From: Siphonobacter sp. SORGH_AS_0500
Lineage (GTDB): Bacteria; Bacteroidota; Bacteroidia; Cytophagales; Spirosomataceae
Assembly (NCBI RefSeq): GCF_002838835.1
Contig: NZ_NHPP01000020.1
Coordinates: forward strand, 24,467-88,466
Length of the DNA: 64,000 nucleotides
Direction of reading: 5' to 3'
Shown piece by piece: positions 1-9,253 of this stretch. The translations under genes were made by a program, and so were the position numbers. The notes under the pieces were generated by a model. That model made no database searches. It had not been told where the DNA came from and was given only the letters and a program-made list of their open reading frames with translations. The stretch's first letter is position 1, and each line of letters starts with the position of its first letter.

Positions 1-762
1 CATCGCCTTTGCATGGCCGAGATTCCAGAAGATATTTTTCTGGCTGGGTTGTATGAGTTGTTAAAGCTCGATTCTCAGTGGGTACCCCAACGCGATAACT
101 ACTCGCTGTACATCCGTCCGTTCATGTTCGCTACGGATGAGTACATTGGCGTATCTCCTTCTAAAAAATACCGTTTCATCATTTTTAACTGTCCAGTAGG
201 AGCTTACTACTCGAAACCCGTCAAGGTGAAAGTAGAAACGCAGTACGTTCGGGCGGCTCCCGGCGGAACGGGTGCTGCCAAATGTGCAGGTAACTACGCG
301 GCTTCGCTTTATCCCGCTAAACTGGCTCAGGAAGAAGGCTACGATCAGTTGATCTGGACGGATGGTGCCGAGCACAAATACGTGGAAGAAGCCGGAACTA
401 TGAACTTTATGTTCGTGATTGACGGCAAACTGGTTACGCCTGCCGTAAGCGACAGTATTCTGGACGGCATTACCCGTAAATCCATCGTTCAGATCGCCAA
501 AGATTGGGGTATGGAAGTGGAAGAACGTAAGGTTTCTATCGCTGAGTTAATCGAAAACCTCGAAAATGGCCGTCTGCAAGAGGCTTTTGGAGCGGGTACG
601 GCAGCCGTGGTTTCGCCAATCTCGACGATTGGTTACGAAGGTAAAAACTTCGAACTTCCCGAAATTAAAGCTGATAGTTTCGCTAATCGCGTAAAAGCGT
701 ATCTGGACGATATCAAATACGGTCGTGTAGAAGATACGCACAACTGGATCGTTCGTCTCTAA
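1..762 (+). CDS. ilvE: Branched-chain amino acid aminotransferase, 3' part
   Basis: The reading frame is open from base 1, so the gene starts upstream of the window; the ATG at 13 is internal. It is a PLP-dependent fold-type IV aminotransferase that makes Leu, Ile and Val from their 2-keto acids with glutamate. The visible part has the catalytic lysine in GAAKCAGNYAAS (Lys90 counting from the internal Met), matching Lys159 of E. coli IlvE, followed by the EEAGTMNFMFV cofactor-binding segment. About 253 of the usual roughly 355 residues are present. A hairpin terminator follows within 60 bp. Confidence 0.93.
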   Translation, partial: HRLCMAEIPEDIFLAGLYELLKLDSQWVPQRDNYSLYIRPFMFATDEYIGVSPSKKYRFIIFNCPVGAYYSKPVKVKVETQYVRAAPGGTGAAKCAGNYAASLYPAKLAQEEGYDQLIWTDGAEHKYVEEAGTMNFMFVIDGKLVTPAVSDSILDGITRKSIVQIAKDWGMEVEERKVSIAELIENLENGRLQEAFGAGTAAVVSPISTIGYEGKNFELPEIKADSFANRVKAYLDDIKYGRVEDTHNWIVRL

Positions 763-812
763 TTCTTTTTTGAGTAGTGACGCGTGCTCAGACTACTTTT
801 TGATTTCATGGG

Positions 813-840
813 AAAGCCCCGCCTAACGGTGGGCTTTTTT
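813..840 (+). terminator. Intrinsic terminator of ilvE
   Basis: A GC-rich hairpin (AAAGCCCCGCC, loop TAAC, GGTGGGCTTT) runs into a T6 tract about 50 bp after the ilvE stop and just before the next gene. Confidence 0.75.
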
Positions 841-872
841 CGTATCTTTCTTGAGCCATACCTTACTTAGCT

Positions 873-1841
873 ATGAAAACGATAGGATTATTTTTTCTGC
901 TCTGGACCACCGCTCTGGCAGCCGAGGCCCAACATTTCCGGCTGGAATTATTGAAATGGTATAACCTCAGCGATTCCACCACTCTTCAGAACGATCCCTA
1001 TTTTGGGGGCTTGTCGGGCATTGAATACGTCCCTAAACTTGGGAAATGGTATCTGGTAACGGATGGAGCCGATTCCACTCGCCAGAGTTACTTGTTTGAA
1101 TTTGATTCCTTATTTAATACCTGGAATTACAAACGCTGGAAACTCAATAAAATCCATAGTGCCGAGTCGGTTAGATTTGACAAAGCAGATTCTTCGCTGT
1201 ATTTCACTACTGAATTAGGAGCTGGAAAAACGTACGGGGAGTTTCTGAAATTGAAGAAAGACTCAACCGTTCATACGCTGGCCAGCTACCAGGATTTTGA
1301 AGACAATAAAGGCTTTGAAGCCATGGCTCTGGACAGCAACCGGGTTCTGTGGGGAGCCAGCGAATGGCCCCAAACACCCAATAATCCTTACTGTCAGGTA
1401 ACCGGATATGGACTGAATCATGGGGATACTTTGGTTCGGGCCTTATATCCGCTGGACCGGAACGCTTGTGGTTATCCCGATAATGGCATTTCTGAAATGC
1501 TACTGGCTCGGGATGGGCAGTTATTATTTCTGGAAAGATGCTGGACGGGTGAACGCGATCAAAGTAACTATTCCATTCGTCTGTTCACGACTTACATTCC
1601 CAAAAACGGCTCTACCGTAGATTCACAGTCAACGAGTCTACTGGAAAAGAATCCGGTAGAGGTGAACTGGGGCGGTGTTCATCTGGATAATATTGAAGGG
1701 ATGTCCTGGGGTCCGATTGTTAACGGAAACCGAACGCTGGTATTAATTTCGGATAATAATTTCAACAAGTTTGATCGGAATAAAACGCCAGAAAATCGCC
1801 AGAAATCTCAGCTAATCATCCTGAAAGTGTTACCCGATTAA
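873..1841 (+). CDS. Secreted esterase-like activity of phytase family protein
   Basis: 322 residues with an N-terminal signal peptide ending near AEAQ. The segments LSGIEYVP and GKWYLVTDGAD, then KGFEAMALD and DNIEGMSW, match the beta-propeller-like 'esterase-like activity of phytase' family (PF13449). Members are exported; their substrate is generally unknown and none can be assigned here. It stands alone between the ilvE terminator and a long inverted repeat, with convergent transcription from the hydrolase downstream. Family call is by motif recognition; the activity is unproven. Confidence 0.75.
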   Translation: MKTIGLFFLLWTTALAAEAQHFRLELLKWYNLSDSTTLQNDPYFGGLSGIEYVPKLGKWYLVTDGADSTRQSYLFEFDSLFNTWNYKRWKLNKIHSAESVRFDKADSSLYFTTELGAGKTYGEFLKLKKDSTVHTLASYQDFEDNKGFEAMALDSNRVLWGASEWPQTPNNPYCQVTGYGLNHGDTLVRALYPLDRNACGYPDNGISEMLLARDGQLLFLERCWTGERDQSNYSIRLFTTYIPKNGSTVDSQSTSLLEKNPVEVNWGGVHLDNIEGMSWGPIVNGNRTLVLISDNNFNKFDRNKTPENRQKSQLIILKVLPD

Positions 1842-1856
1842 CTTAATAATTCATCG

Positions 1857-1949
1857 TTTGAGCGTTTGATTTGGGTTAAATGGGTGATAGCGAAGGGTAA
1901 CTAGTAGCCTCGCTGTTCACTAACTCAACCGATGGATCAAACGCTCAAA
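1857..1949. repeat. Nested inverted repeat between convergent genes
   Basis: TTTGAGCGTTTGAT (1857-1870) and its exact complement ATCAAACGCTCAAA (1936-1949) bracket further imperfect pairing (GGTGATAGCGAAGG against CCTCGCTGTTCA; GGGTTA-like against CTCAACC). The whole 93 bp could fold into one long stem. It lies between convergent stops, so a bidirectional terminator is the simplest reading, but the length is unusual. Confidence 0.6.
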
Positions 1950-1962
1950 TCCAATTTTCAAA

Positions 1963-2712
1963 CTATATTTCTTTCAAAGAAGCTTCACGTTCTACTCTTT
2001 GCCAAAAAGACTGAATGATTTCCAGACAGTCGTCAGGTTCTTCCGTCATCCCCATGTGACCCGCTTTTTCCAAAATCAACTGACTGCTATTAGGCGTTAA
2101 CTGCACCTGTTCCATGGCCTCCTCAGGCTTCACGGCTTTGTCTTTCATGCCAATAATAAACAACACAGGATACGTCGCCTTCTCCAGCACCTGCCGCCGA
2201 TCCGGGCGGTCTTTCATCGCCTGCATCCCGGCGATGAGGGCTTCTGGTGGCAGTTGAGAGACGTGTGTAATGTGCTCTTCCAGAATACCGGGGTTATTCT
2301 CCGCAAATGCATCGCTGTACATATTTTTCACAAATCCCTGAAGAAAACCTGCGGGTCCTTTTTCCTTAATTGCGGCTACATTTTTGTCGCGATTGGCTTT
2401 TTTTTCTTCCGTATCCGCATAAGCCGTAGAATGAAACAAGCCTAGTCCTTCTATAAACTCGGGATGTTTTTCGGCCAGAGCCAAGGCTATGTAGCCCCCC
2501 ATCGAATGACCAATTACCACACCCCGCTCCACGCCCTGAGAGCGTAGGTCCTTATACACCACATCGGCATATTCGTCAATCGTCTTTAAATCGGATCGGG
2601 ACGCATAACTGGGGGTTAGTACATTGGTGGCAGGCCAGAAAGCCGCTTTGATGGTGTCCCAGACTTTAGCATCTTCTCCGTATCCGTGTAATAAAATGAG
2701 TGGCGTTATCAT
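1963..2712 (-). CDS. Alpha/beta hydrolase
   Basis: 249 residues, a compact alpha/beta-hydrolase fold without a signal peptide, so cytoplasmic. The N-terminal LLHGYGEDAKVWD supplies the oxyanion loop, GHSMGGY carries the nucleophile (Ser70), an acid follows IIGMKD, and the histidine lies in KAGHMGM near the C terminus. Substrate cannot be told from sequence; lipolytic or carboxyl-esterase activity is typical of such proteins. Monocistronic: convergent with the phytase-like gene and followed upstream by the terminator of the neighbouring lipoprotein gene. Confidence 0.85.
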   Translation of the reverse strand: MITPLILLHGYGEDAKVWDTIKAAFWPATNVLTPSYASRSDLKTIDEYADVVYKDLRSQGVERGVVIGHSMGGYIALALAEKHPEFIEGLGLFHSTAYADTEEKKANRDKNVAAIKEKGPAGFLQGFVKNMYSDAFAENNPGILEEHITHVSQLPPEALIAGMQAMKDRPDRRQVLEKATYPVLFIIGMKDKAVKPEEAMEQVQLTPNSSQLILEKAGHMGMTEEPDDCLEIIQSFWQRVEREASLKEI

Positions 2713-2756
2713 ATCTTTTCCTTATTAATAGGTTTGAACAAATTTCCGGAAAGTTG

Positions 2757-2802
2757 TAAAAAAAATACACCCGAAAAAAGATAGGCTCTTTCCCCGGGTG
2801 TA
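2757..2802 (-). terminator. Terminator of the lipoprotein gene
   Basis: Stem TACACCCG / CGGGTGTA around a 21-base loop. On the minus strand it is followed by a T8 tract, and it begins 25 bp after the lipoprotein stop. Confidence 0.65.
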
Positions 2803-2827
2803 CGTTGATGAAGTGTGACTGTTATTC

Positions 2828-3484
2828 CTATACGCTATCTAATAAACCGATCAGCAGGATTACTGCACCAATAACCATCATAATCAAACCAATGATCTGT
2901 ACAACGTTCACTGGGATAATCAGGAAGATTACGCCGACTAATAACAGAATCAAACCCACTTTAACGTTCTGGCTTAGTGCGTTTGTTTTGTTAGCTTTTT
3001 TCGCTTTAGCCAGTTGCTTCTGCACTTTCTTAGTGACCAATTTGGTCATCATTTTATTAGCTACTACGCTTTTCTGAGCAGCATTCAGGTTATCTGAACT
3101 AGCTTTTTTCTGAATTTTAGCCAGTTTCTTCTGAATTACTAGTGCTTGTTTTTCGAACGCAGTACCCTTCGTCTGAGTTACCAGTCTTTCAGAAGCACTG
3201 GCAATCATTTCGGGAGTAACTTTAGGTAACGTAACAGGCTTTTCAGCAGAAGCGGGTTGATCTGTAGTTTTCGCTACCGCTACTGGAGCCTGCGTTTCTG
3301 GCGTTTGCACTGGCGTTACTTCCGTGGCAACCGCCTCTGAAGTGGCAGGGGTAGTAGTTTTTGCAGCTACCTGACGCTCGTAAGAAGGAGCGGTAGATTT
3401 TTGAAATCCTGTCGTTGCAGAGCGATTACAGGACGTCAACCATAACATCGACCCGACAGTCGATAACAGTAAGATTTTACGCAT
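2828..3484 (-). CDS. Lipoprotein with C-terminal membrane hairpin
   Basis: 218 residues starting at the Met of MRKILLL; an upstream in-frame start would put 15 extra residues before the signal peptide. A lipobox WLTSC places the lipidated Cys at about residue 19. The centre is rich in Thr/Pro/Val and then Lys/Ala (several KKLAK-like stretches, probably helical). The last 45 residues are two hydrophobic segments split by a Pro-Val turn. Such architecture occurs in Bacteroidota envelope proteins of unknown function. No enzymatic motif is seen. Confidence 0.75.
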   Translation of the reverse strand: MRKILLLSTVGSMLWLTSCNRSATTGFQKSTAPSYERQVAAKTTTPATSEAVATEVTPVQTPETQAPVAVAKTTDQPASAEKPVTLPKVTPEMIASASERLVTQTKGTAFEKQALVIQKKLAKIQKKASSDNLNAAQKSVVANKMMTKLVTKKVQKQLAKAKKANKTNALSQNVKVGLILLLVGVIFLIIPVNVVQIIGLIMMVIGAVILLIGLLDSV

Positions 3485-3535
3485 AGGGAAAGTTGATTTA
3501 AATAGAGTTAATACAGGAAATACAGGCACGGACCT

Positions 3536-3570
3536 AAAAAAACGAATGCCCTAGTCGAAACCAGAGCATT
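3536..3570 (-). terminator. Probable clpX terminator
   Basis: On the minus strand the stem AATGCTCT / AGGGCATT with a 10-base loop is followed by CG and a T7 run, about 100 bp beyond the clpX stop. Confidence 0.5.
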
Positions 3571-3668
3571 ACATTTTAACCTACCTGAATTTTTGTTTAT
3601 CGACTTTCCCAATATGAGGAATTTATTACTCCAAAAGACGGATCGTTAGTACACCCCGGTAGAAGCTA

Positions 3669-4925
3669 TTACGCAACTTTCTTCATCATAAAGAAAGCCG
3701 ACCGTTCGAATTTCTCACGGGCATAATTCAGCGAAATCGTGAATTCCTGTACGCCTTCTTCGGAGGGTAATTCAAACATGGCATCGGTCATGATGGCTTC
3801 GCAGATGGAACGCAGCCCCCGAGCTCCCAGTTTGTATTCATTGGCCTGATCAACGATGTATTCCAATACGTCGTCTTCAAACTGAAGCTGAATTCCCTCC
3901 ATGTTGAAGAGCTTTTCGTATTGCTTCGTCAAAGCGTTTTTAGGCTCCGTCAGAATTTTACGAAGGGTAAATTTGTCCAATGGGTCCAGCGAAGTAATGA
4001 CTGGCAAACGTCCCAGCAATTCAGGAATCAGGCCATAAGACTTCAAATCCTGGTGGTTAACCATCCGCAGTAATTGCTGAGATTCGAGCAAACGAGACGT
4101 ATTGTCGTCTTTTGTGAATCCAATCGGGCGAGTATTCAGACGCTTCGAGATGTGACGTTGTACGCCGTCGAAAGCTCCACCGCAAATAAAGAGAATGTGT
4201 TCGGTATTAATCGGAACCAGTTTCTGTTCGGGGTGCTTGCGACCACCCTGAGGAGGAACGTTAACGATTGACCCTTCCAGTAACTTCAATAAAGCCTGTT
4301 GAACACCTTCGCCAGATACATCACGGGTAATGCTTGGGTTATCCGACTTACGGGCAATTTTATCGATTTCATCAATGTAGACAATACCGCGTTCGGCTGC
4401 TTCAACGTCGTAATCAGCAGCCTGAAGTAAACGGCTCAGAATGCTCTCCACGTCTTCGCCTACGTAACCAGCTTCGGTAATAACTGTGGCATCGGCTACG
4501 GCGAAAGGCACCTGAAGAATTTTAGCAATGGTACGAGCCAGGTACGTCTTACCCGTACCCGTCTCTCCTACCATGATGACATTGGATTTCTCAATGTAAA
4601 TGTCATCGTTGGTTTTCTGTTGCTGTAAACGCTTGTAATGGTTATATACGGCTACACTCAGTACTTTCTTGGCATCGTCCTGACCAATCACGTACTGGTC
4701 CATGAACTTTTTGATTTCCTGCGGCTTGGGTACTTTTAGAATTTGAAACGCTGGTTGGGGTTCTTTTTTCTTCACGGGCTGTTTAACGCCCAGTTCCTCC
4801 TGCACCAATTCAAACCCCTGCTCAATACAGAAGTTACAAATCAGAGCGTCCATTCCTGATAATAATAAATCTACATCCTTCTTTTTTCGCCCACAAAACG
4901 AGCACGTACTTGCATCCATTCGCAT
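3669..4925 (-). CDS. clpX: ATP-dependent Clp protease ATP-binding subunit ClpX
   Basis: 418 residues. The hexameric AAA+ unfoldase feeds tagged proteins to ClpP. The N-terminal zinc-binding domain has Cys8, Cys11, Cys30 and Cys33; Walker A is GETGTGKT (120-127), Walker B VYIDEIDKIA, and the sensor/arginine-finger region and C-terminal ClpB-D2 small domain (LGARGLRS) are complete. Length matches the family. Transcribed in the same direction as clpP but separated from it by an acyltransferase gene, so the usual clpP-clpX pairing is split. A second Met at residue 3 is a possible start. Confidence 0.97.
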   Translation of the reverse strand: MRMDASTCSFCGRKKKDVDLLLSGMDALICNFCIEQGFELVQEELGVKQPVKKKEPQPAFQILKVPKPQEIKKFMDQYVIGQDDAKKVLSVAVYNHYKRLQQQKTNDDIYIEKSNVIMVGETGTGKTYLARTIAKILQVPFAVADATVITEAGYVGEDVESILSRLLQAADYDVEAAERGIVYIDEIDKIARKSDNPSITRDVSGEGVQQALLKLLEGSIVNVPPQGGRKHPEQKLVPINTEHILFICGGAFDGVQRHISKRLNTRPIGFTKDDNTSRLLESQQLLRMVNHQDLKSYGLIPELLGRLPVITSLDPLDKFTLRKILTEPKNALTKQYEKLFNMEGIQLQFEDDVLEYIVDQANEYKLGARGLRSICEAIMTDAMFELPSEEGVQEFTISLNYAREKFERSAFFMMKKVA

Positions 4926-4946
4926 GTCTTTCTCAGGTGATACTAT

Positions 4947-6038
4947 CTATTTTTTTGCCGACTGTTTAGCACTCCCTCTGGACCATTTGACAATGGGCAT
5001 CTCTACATTCTTGTGGATTTTCCAGCTTAGCCAGAAAATTAGTAACATAAGACCCATGTCTGCCATTCCGAGAGCCCAAACCGAAGAAAAGCCAGCCTTG
5101 AAAAGTAATTTATTCGCAAAAACAATGACGGGGAAGTGCATCAGATAAATCACGTAAGAAGCATCTCCCAGGTGAATCAGCAAATTTGGAACCCGATACG
5201 CGTGAGAACGATCGGCTTCCACAAATCCCCAAACTATCAATAGTGAAGGTATACCCAGATTCCAAACGCGAGTCATATCGCCTCCCGTTCGGGGTGCCAG
5301 ATAAAAAGCTGCTAAAAGCCCAATCAAAATTACTAACCAAAACTGATTCAAGCGGAATCTTTTGTGGAGATAATAAACCGAAACTCCGAAAAGAAATTCC
5401 AAATTAATGGGACTTAATAAAAAAAATCTGACGATGCCACTGCCAAAAAGCCACCCGTGGGAAAAGATGTAAAAGGAATTAACAATGGTTCCCAGGGTTA
5501 AAGTTACTAAAATCCAGGCAGAATGCCGGGACACTAGTAATAAGGCAAATAACAGATAGAAATATATTTCGTGCGATAATGTCCAGGTAACGGCATCCAG
5601 TGCAATATGTTCTGGATATAAAGTCAACGTTTTTATTAAGTTAATCCAGTCAAACGGATAAGCATCGGCCACTAACGCGGGTTGTAATTTTTGAATGGCG
5701 AGCATTGCCAATAATAAAGGCACCACGAAAAACCAGTAAACGGGATATACCCGATAGAACCTTTTTTCAAGATAAGGAACCAGTTCACGAGGCTGATTAA
5801 TGTATTTGGCACTGGTATGAGCAATGATGAAACCGCTAATGACAAAAAACAGATCGACGCCCGCATAACCAATGTTAAACCAGTCAAAAAGAAAGGTCTG
5901 CTGATAGGTACGGGAGATGTTTTCGGAAATATGATATAAAGTAACGGCGATGGCTGCTAAACCCCTCAGCATTTGAATAGAGTTATAACGAACGACAGCA
6001 TTACTCAACGTTGAAGGGCTCAAGGGGACGGAACTCAT
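4947..6038 (-). CDS. Acyltransferase 3 family membrane protein
   Basis: 363 residues with about ten hydrophobic segments, typical of the OafA/WecH/NodX acyltransferase-3 family (PF01757), which O-acylates surface polysaccharides or lipids. The diagnostic early motif IQMLRGLAAIAVTLYHI holds the conserved Arg and His, and GVDLFFVISGFII follows. It ends 21 bp before clpX and is co-oriented with it, so the two may be co-transcribed; this placement inside a clp cluster is unusual. Substrate unknown. Confidence 0.9.
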   Translation of the reverse strand: MSSVPLSPSTLSNAVVRYNSIQMLRGLAAIAVTLYHISENISRTYQQTFLFDWFNIGYAGVDLFFVISGFIIAHTSAKYINQPRELVPYLEKRFYRVYPVYWFFVVPLLLAMLAIQKLQPALVADAYPFDWINLIKTLTLYPEHIALDAVTWTLSHEIYFYLLFALLLVSRHSAWILVTLTLGTIVNSFYIFSHGWLFGSGIVRFFLLSPINLEFLFGVSVYYLHKRFRLNQFWLVILIGLLAAFYLAPRTGGDMTRVWNLGIPSLLIVWGFVEADRSHAYRVPNLLIHLGDASYVIYLMHFPVIVFANKLLFKAGFSSVWALGMADMGLMLLIFWLSWKIHKNVEMPIVKWSRGSAKQSAKK

Positions 6039-6141
6039 GGGTTTGAAATAAACTAGAATTTGCGTGGGTTAAGGGCTTTTATATAAAGTCTATAGTATTC
6101 TACTTATTTCCTACTCATTTGTTTTTTTCACAAAGATATAA

Positions 6142-6176
6142 AAATCCCCCGACCTCTTCGAGAAGCCGGGGGATTC
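6142..6176 (-). terminator. clpP terminator
   Basis: AATCCCCCG pairs with CCGGGGGATT around a CT-rich loop. On the minus strand the hairpin starts about 20 bp after the clpP stop and runs into TTTTATAT. It would separate clpP from the acyltransferase and clpX. Confidence 0.75.
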
Positions 6177-6195
6177 GTTTACCAGGGGTATTCAC

Positions 6196-6891
6196 CTATT
6201 TTTCACGGTGTAGTACTTCATCAATTAAACCATAGGCTTTCGCTTCGTCAGCACGGAACCATTTATCACGATCTGAATCAACTTCGATTTGCTCCTTGGT
6301 TTGTCCGGTATGGTTCGCCAGGATCGTGTATAATTCATCCCGAAGTTTCACGATTTCGCGAGCCGTGATTTCAATATCTACCGACTGTCCCTGAGCACCA
6401 CCACTGGGTTGGTGAATCATTACCCGGGCGTGGGGAAGAGCCGAGCGTTTGCCCGCTGCACCACCGGCCAGTAATACTGCTCCCATCGAAGCCGCTAAGC
6501 TCGTACAAATGGTTGCTACGTCAGGACGGATATACTGCATGGTGTCATAAATACCCAGACCGGCGTATACAGAACCACCGGGCGAGTTAATATACATCAT
6601 AATATCCCGCTTGGAATCAGCTGATTCGAGGAATAGCATCTGAGCTACTACAATGTTAGCAATACTATCGTCTACGGGCGTTCCAAAAAAGATGATACGG
6701 TCGGCCATTAAGCGGGAAAATACGTCTACTTCACGGAAAGGCATGGGACGCTCTTCGATCACGGCACGGGTCATGTTTTCAATGTGATGGCTAGCTGCTC
6801 CTCCTACTTGTTGCAGGTAACGATCAACAGATAAGCCATTCAGACCACGGTGGTGTACGGCGTATTTACGGAATTCTTCAGCGTTCAACAT
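6196..6891 (-). CDS. clpP: ATP-dependent Clp protease proteolytic subunit ClpP
   Basis: 231 residues from the Met of MLNAEEF; the frame is open 24 codons further upstream, but that extension does not resemble a ClpP N terminus. ClpP is the serine peptidase that forms the 14-mer chamber with ClpX. The nucleophile is Ser135 in [11 protein letters not shown], the His is in MIHQPSGG (160) and the Asp in EVDSDRDKW (205). The [16 protein letters not shown] oxyanion region is intact. The gene is followed by its own hairpin terminator. Confidence 0.95.
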   Translation of the reverse strand: MLNAEEFRKYAVHHRGLNGLSVDRYLQQVGGAASHHIENMTRAVIEERPMPFREVDVFSRLMADRIIFFGTPVDDSIANIVVAQMLFLESADSKRDIMMYINSPGGSVYAGLGIYDTMQYIRPDVATICTSLAASMGAVLLAGGAAGKRSALPHARVMIHQPSGGAQGQSVDIEITAREIVKLRDELYTILANHTGQTKEQIEVDSDRDKWFRADEAKAYGLIDEVLHREK

Positions 6892-7119
6892 GTAATTAGC
6901 GTTTGTATTAATTAGTTTCTGATTCTTTATATTGCCGAACCAGGAATGTACGAATCTGTTCACTGAAATCTAAAAAAACAAATCCAGCGAAAAAACAGAC
7001 GATTTCTGGCCGAAATTCTGACATTCTGTCCGATCTTTTAACTGGTACAAAGTTGCTAGCATCCGCAACAATCTGTCGTTGAAATTTCCGGTAATTCATC
7101 GGAATAACTTGAGATCTCC

Positions 7120-7476
7120 ATGAAAATTCACGAAAAAATACGGACACTTCGCCTTGAAAAAGGCTATTCCCAGGAAGCTATGGCCGAGGAATTACACATT
7201 TCAACTACGGCCTATGGAGATATGGAACGAGGGAAAACTGAACTGACGATCAGTCGGCTGGAGCAGGTATTACAGATTCTAGGAACCCAGACAGAAGTCT
7301 TTTTCAATCCAAATTCCAGCGAAAAAATTCTGCTGGAAAATGAGAAACTTCGGATAGAAAACGAAAAGCTAAAACAGGAGAATCGATACTTAAGGGAAAA
7401 ATTTGAAGAACGTGTTTTGTCTGAGCTCTACCGAATCGGTGCTGCCACCCGCCGCGAACCCATTGGATTTAAATAA
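7120..7476 (+). CDS. XRE-family helix-turn-helix regulator
   Basis: 118 residues. Residues 1-60 form a Cro/CI-type HTH (IRTLRLEKGYSQEAMAEELHIS, then TAYGDMERGKTELTISRLEQVL). Residues 65-100 form a strongly charged leucine-rich coiled coil (ENEKLRIENEKLKQEN), probably for dimerisation. It sits opposite to and divergent from clpP, and convergent with tig, with no sign of mobile DNA around it. Its target is unknown; self-regulation or clpP regulation is only a positional guess. Confidence 0.85.
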   Translation: MKIHEKIRTLRLEKGYSQEAMAEELHISTTAYGDMERGKTELTISRLEQVLQILGTQTEVFFNPNSSEKILLENEKLRIENEKLKQENRYLREKFEERVLSELYRIGAATRREPIGFK

Positions 7477-7601
7477 GTTTGAGGAAGTTTGACATGCGTT
7501 TGCTGTTTGAAAGTATGGATGACGGCGAGATTTAGCAACTGCTCTAATACTCAAACGATTTTTTATCAAACACTCAGTCGATACTCAAACCCAGTAACGA
7601 A

Positions 7602-7651
7602 AAAAGGTTTGAAGTGGTAACGTATCCTAACGTTCCAACTTCAAACCTTTT
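7602..7651 (-). terminator. Long hairpin terminator of tig
   Basis: AAAAGGTTTGAAGT pairs perfectly with ACTTCAAACCTTTT and inner bases TGGTAACGT pair with ACGTTCCA. It lies just past the tig stop. Both sides end in A/T runs, so it could also stop the convergent XRE gene. Confidence 0.7.
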
Positions 7652-7677
7652 CAATCTATACTCAAACTTTCTAATGC

Positions 7678-8997
7678 TTACTCAGCTAAACCCGACTTTG
7701 CTTTGAAGCTTTCTACGTCGATGGGTTGTGCATTGGTTTTAACCTGAGTCAGGATGAAGTCCATCGTTTTGCCACCGTATACGCGGTTAAACACGTTCAT
7801 GTAGTTCTGACCCTTGTTTTCCTGGAGGTAGTTCTGAGCAACTTTTTTGATTACATCGCCCATTCCGTTGTCATCACCGTAGATACCGAATTGCTGACGA
7901 ACCATTGCTTCTGCGTACGTATTTACGTCTTCTGCTTCTACTTTGATATCAGCCGCTTCAGCAACTTTGTTACGGATCAGCGTCCAGCGAAGATCACTAG
8001 CGAATTTGTCGAAATCTTTCTCAACTTCTTCTTCCGTGATTTCACCCTGATTTGTTTCCAGTAACCACTGCTTCAGGAATTCGTTAGGCAGTTCGATCTG
8101 AACGTTTTCCAACAACATTTTTTGAATGTCGTCACGTAACAGGAACTCTGCTTCACGCTTGTAGTTTTCCTGAATAATCTTAGTCAGTTCCGTTTTGAAT
8201 TCCTCTTCGGAAGAGACTTTTCCAGGGCCTAATACTTTATCAAAAAACTCCTGATTCAGTTCAGCTTCCTGATTACGGGTAATGTCTTCAATCGTGAACT
8301 CAAATTCACCAGAAAGATCCTCACGGCTCGTCGCCAGTTTCAGACCATTCGCATCGGCGAATAATTTTTGAATATCGAATGTCAGAACTTCGTCTTTTTT
8401 CTTACCTAAGAACCAACCTAATGCTTCTTCCGTCAATTTGTCCGTAGGGATGGCCGATTTCTCTGTGTACTCCCCTTGTTTGAACGTTCCGTATACGAGG
8501 TCGCCAGCGGCTACTTCTTCTACGTGAGCGTGTTCGCCCGTACGTTTTTTCAGGTCAGCCAAGGTATCTTCGTATTCTTTCTCACCCGCCTGGATTTCAA
8601 AGGCATTAACTTCAGGAAGTTTCGTAAAGTCAATGTCAAAATCAGAAGCCAGACCTAAGTTGTAAACAAATTCGAATTCTTTCTGCGTATCCCAATCGAT
8701 TCCGTTAGCCTTCTCACGGTCGGGCATAGGATCACCTACTACTAATAACTTAGATTCACGCAGGTAATCATTTACTGCTTTGGAAAGCGTCTCGTTCACT
8801 TCATCTACGAGGATGCTTTTTCCGTATAAACGCTGAATAACCGAAGCAGGAACTTTACCAGGACGGAATCCTTTGATGTTCGCTTGTTTCGTATATTCTT
8901 TGATTTTCTTATCTACCTGAGGCTGATAGTCTGCGGGAGTTAACGCAATTTTCAGAGAAGCTTCGGTAGTGCTGCTTTTGTCGAGCGTAATGTTCAT
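7678..8997 (-). CDS. tig: Trigger factor
   Basis: 439 residues. The ribosome-associated chaperone has three parts: an N-terminal tail-binding domain with the signature GFRPGKVPASVIQRLYGKSI (the ribosomal L23 contact region) at about residues 43-62, a central region replacing the FKBP domain (about 150-240, poorly conserved in Bacteroidota) and a helical C-terminal chaperone domain. Gene order tig-clpP-clpX is common in bacteria; here the XRE gene lies between tig and clpP. Confidence 0.94.
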   Translation of the reverse strand: MNITLDKSSTTEASLKIALTPADYQPQVDKKIKEYTKQANIKGFRPGKVPASVIQRLYGKSILVDEVNETLSKAVNDYLRESKLLVVGDPMPDREKANGIDWDTQKEFEFVYNLGLASDFDIDFTKLPEVNAFEIQAGEKEYEDTLADLKKRTGEHAHVEEVAAGDLVYGTFKQGEYTEKSAIPTDKLTEEALGWFLGKKKDEVLTFDIQKLFADANGLKLATSREDLSGEFEFTIEDITRNQEAELNQEFFDKVLGPGKVSSEEEFKTELTKIIQENYKREAEFLLRDDIQKMLLENVQIELPNEFLKQWLLETNQGEITEEEVEKDFDKFASDLRWTLIRNKVAEAADIKVEAEDVNTYAEAMVRQQFGIYGDDNGMGDVIKKVAQNYLQENKGQNYMNVFNRVYGGKTMDFILTQVKTNAQPIDVESFKAKSGLAE

Positions 8998-9100
8998 GTT
9001 GATCTAGAATCGAAATCCGTATCTGAGTCTATTTGCTCTTAAACGTAAGTCAGATATGAAATGAATACGGAAATTAAAGAATACAAATGGACTAAAAATT

Positions 9101-9132
9101 AAAAAAACCCTCAGAATCAGGGACTCTGAGGG
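9101..9132 (-). terminator. tRNA-Leu terminator
   Basis: CCCTCAGA (9108-9115) pairs with TCTGAGGG (9125-9132). On the minus strand this is followed by a T7 run, about 40 bp beyond the tRNA 3' end. Confidence 0.8.
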
Positions 9133-9171
9133 CTAAATCACCTGCTGCACTCAGCATCGGTTTTTTCTACG

Positions 9172-9253
9172 TACGGACGGGGGGACTCGAACCCCCACGC
9201 CTTGCGACACTAGATCCTAAGTCTAGCACGTCTACCAATTCCGCCACGTCCGT
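9172..9253 (-). tRNA. tRNA-Leu (anticodon TAG)
   Basis: The minus strand folds as a class II tRNA: acceptor ACGGACG / CGTCCGT, D arm with GGCGGAATTGGTAGAC, anticodon stem CTAGA / TCTAG around loop CTTAGGA (anticodon TAG), a variable arm, and a T arm GGGGG-TTCGAGT-CCCCC. The discriminator base is A; CCA is not encoded. Confidence 0.93.

Noticed and set aside
61..741. Open frames on the minus strand inside ilvE
   Set aside because: They are shadows of a strongly coding frame with clear aminotransferase motifs.
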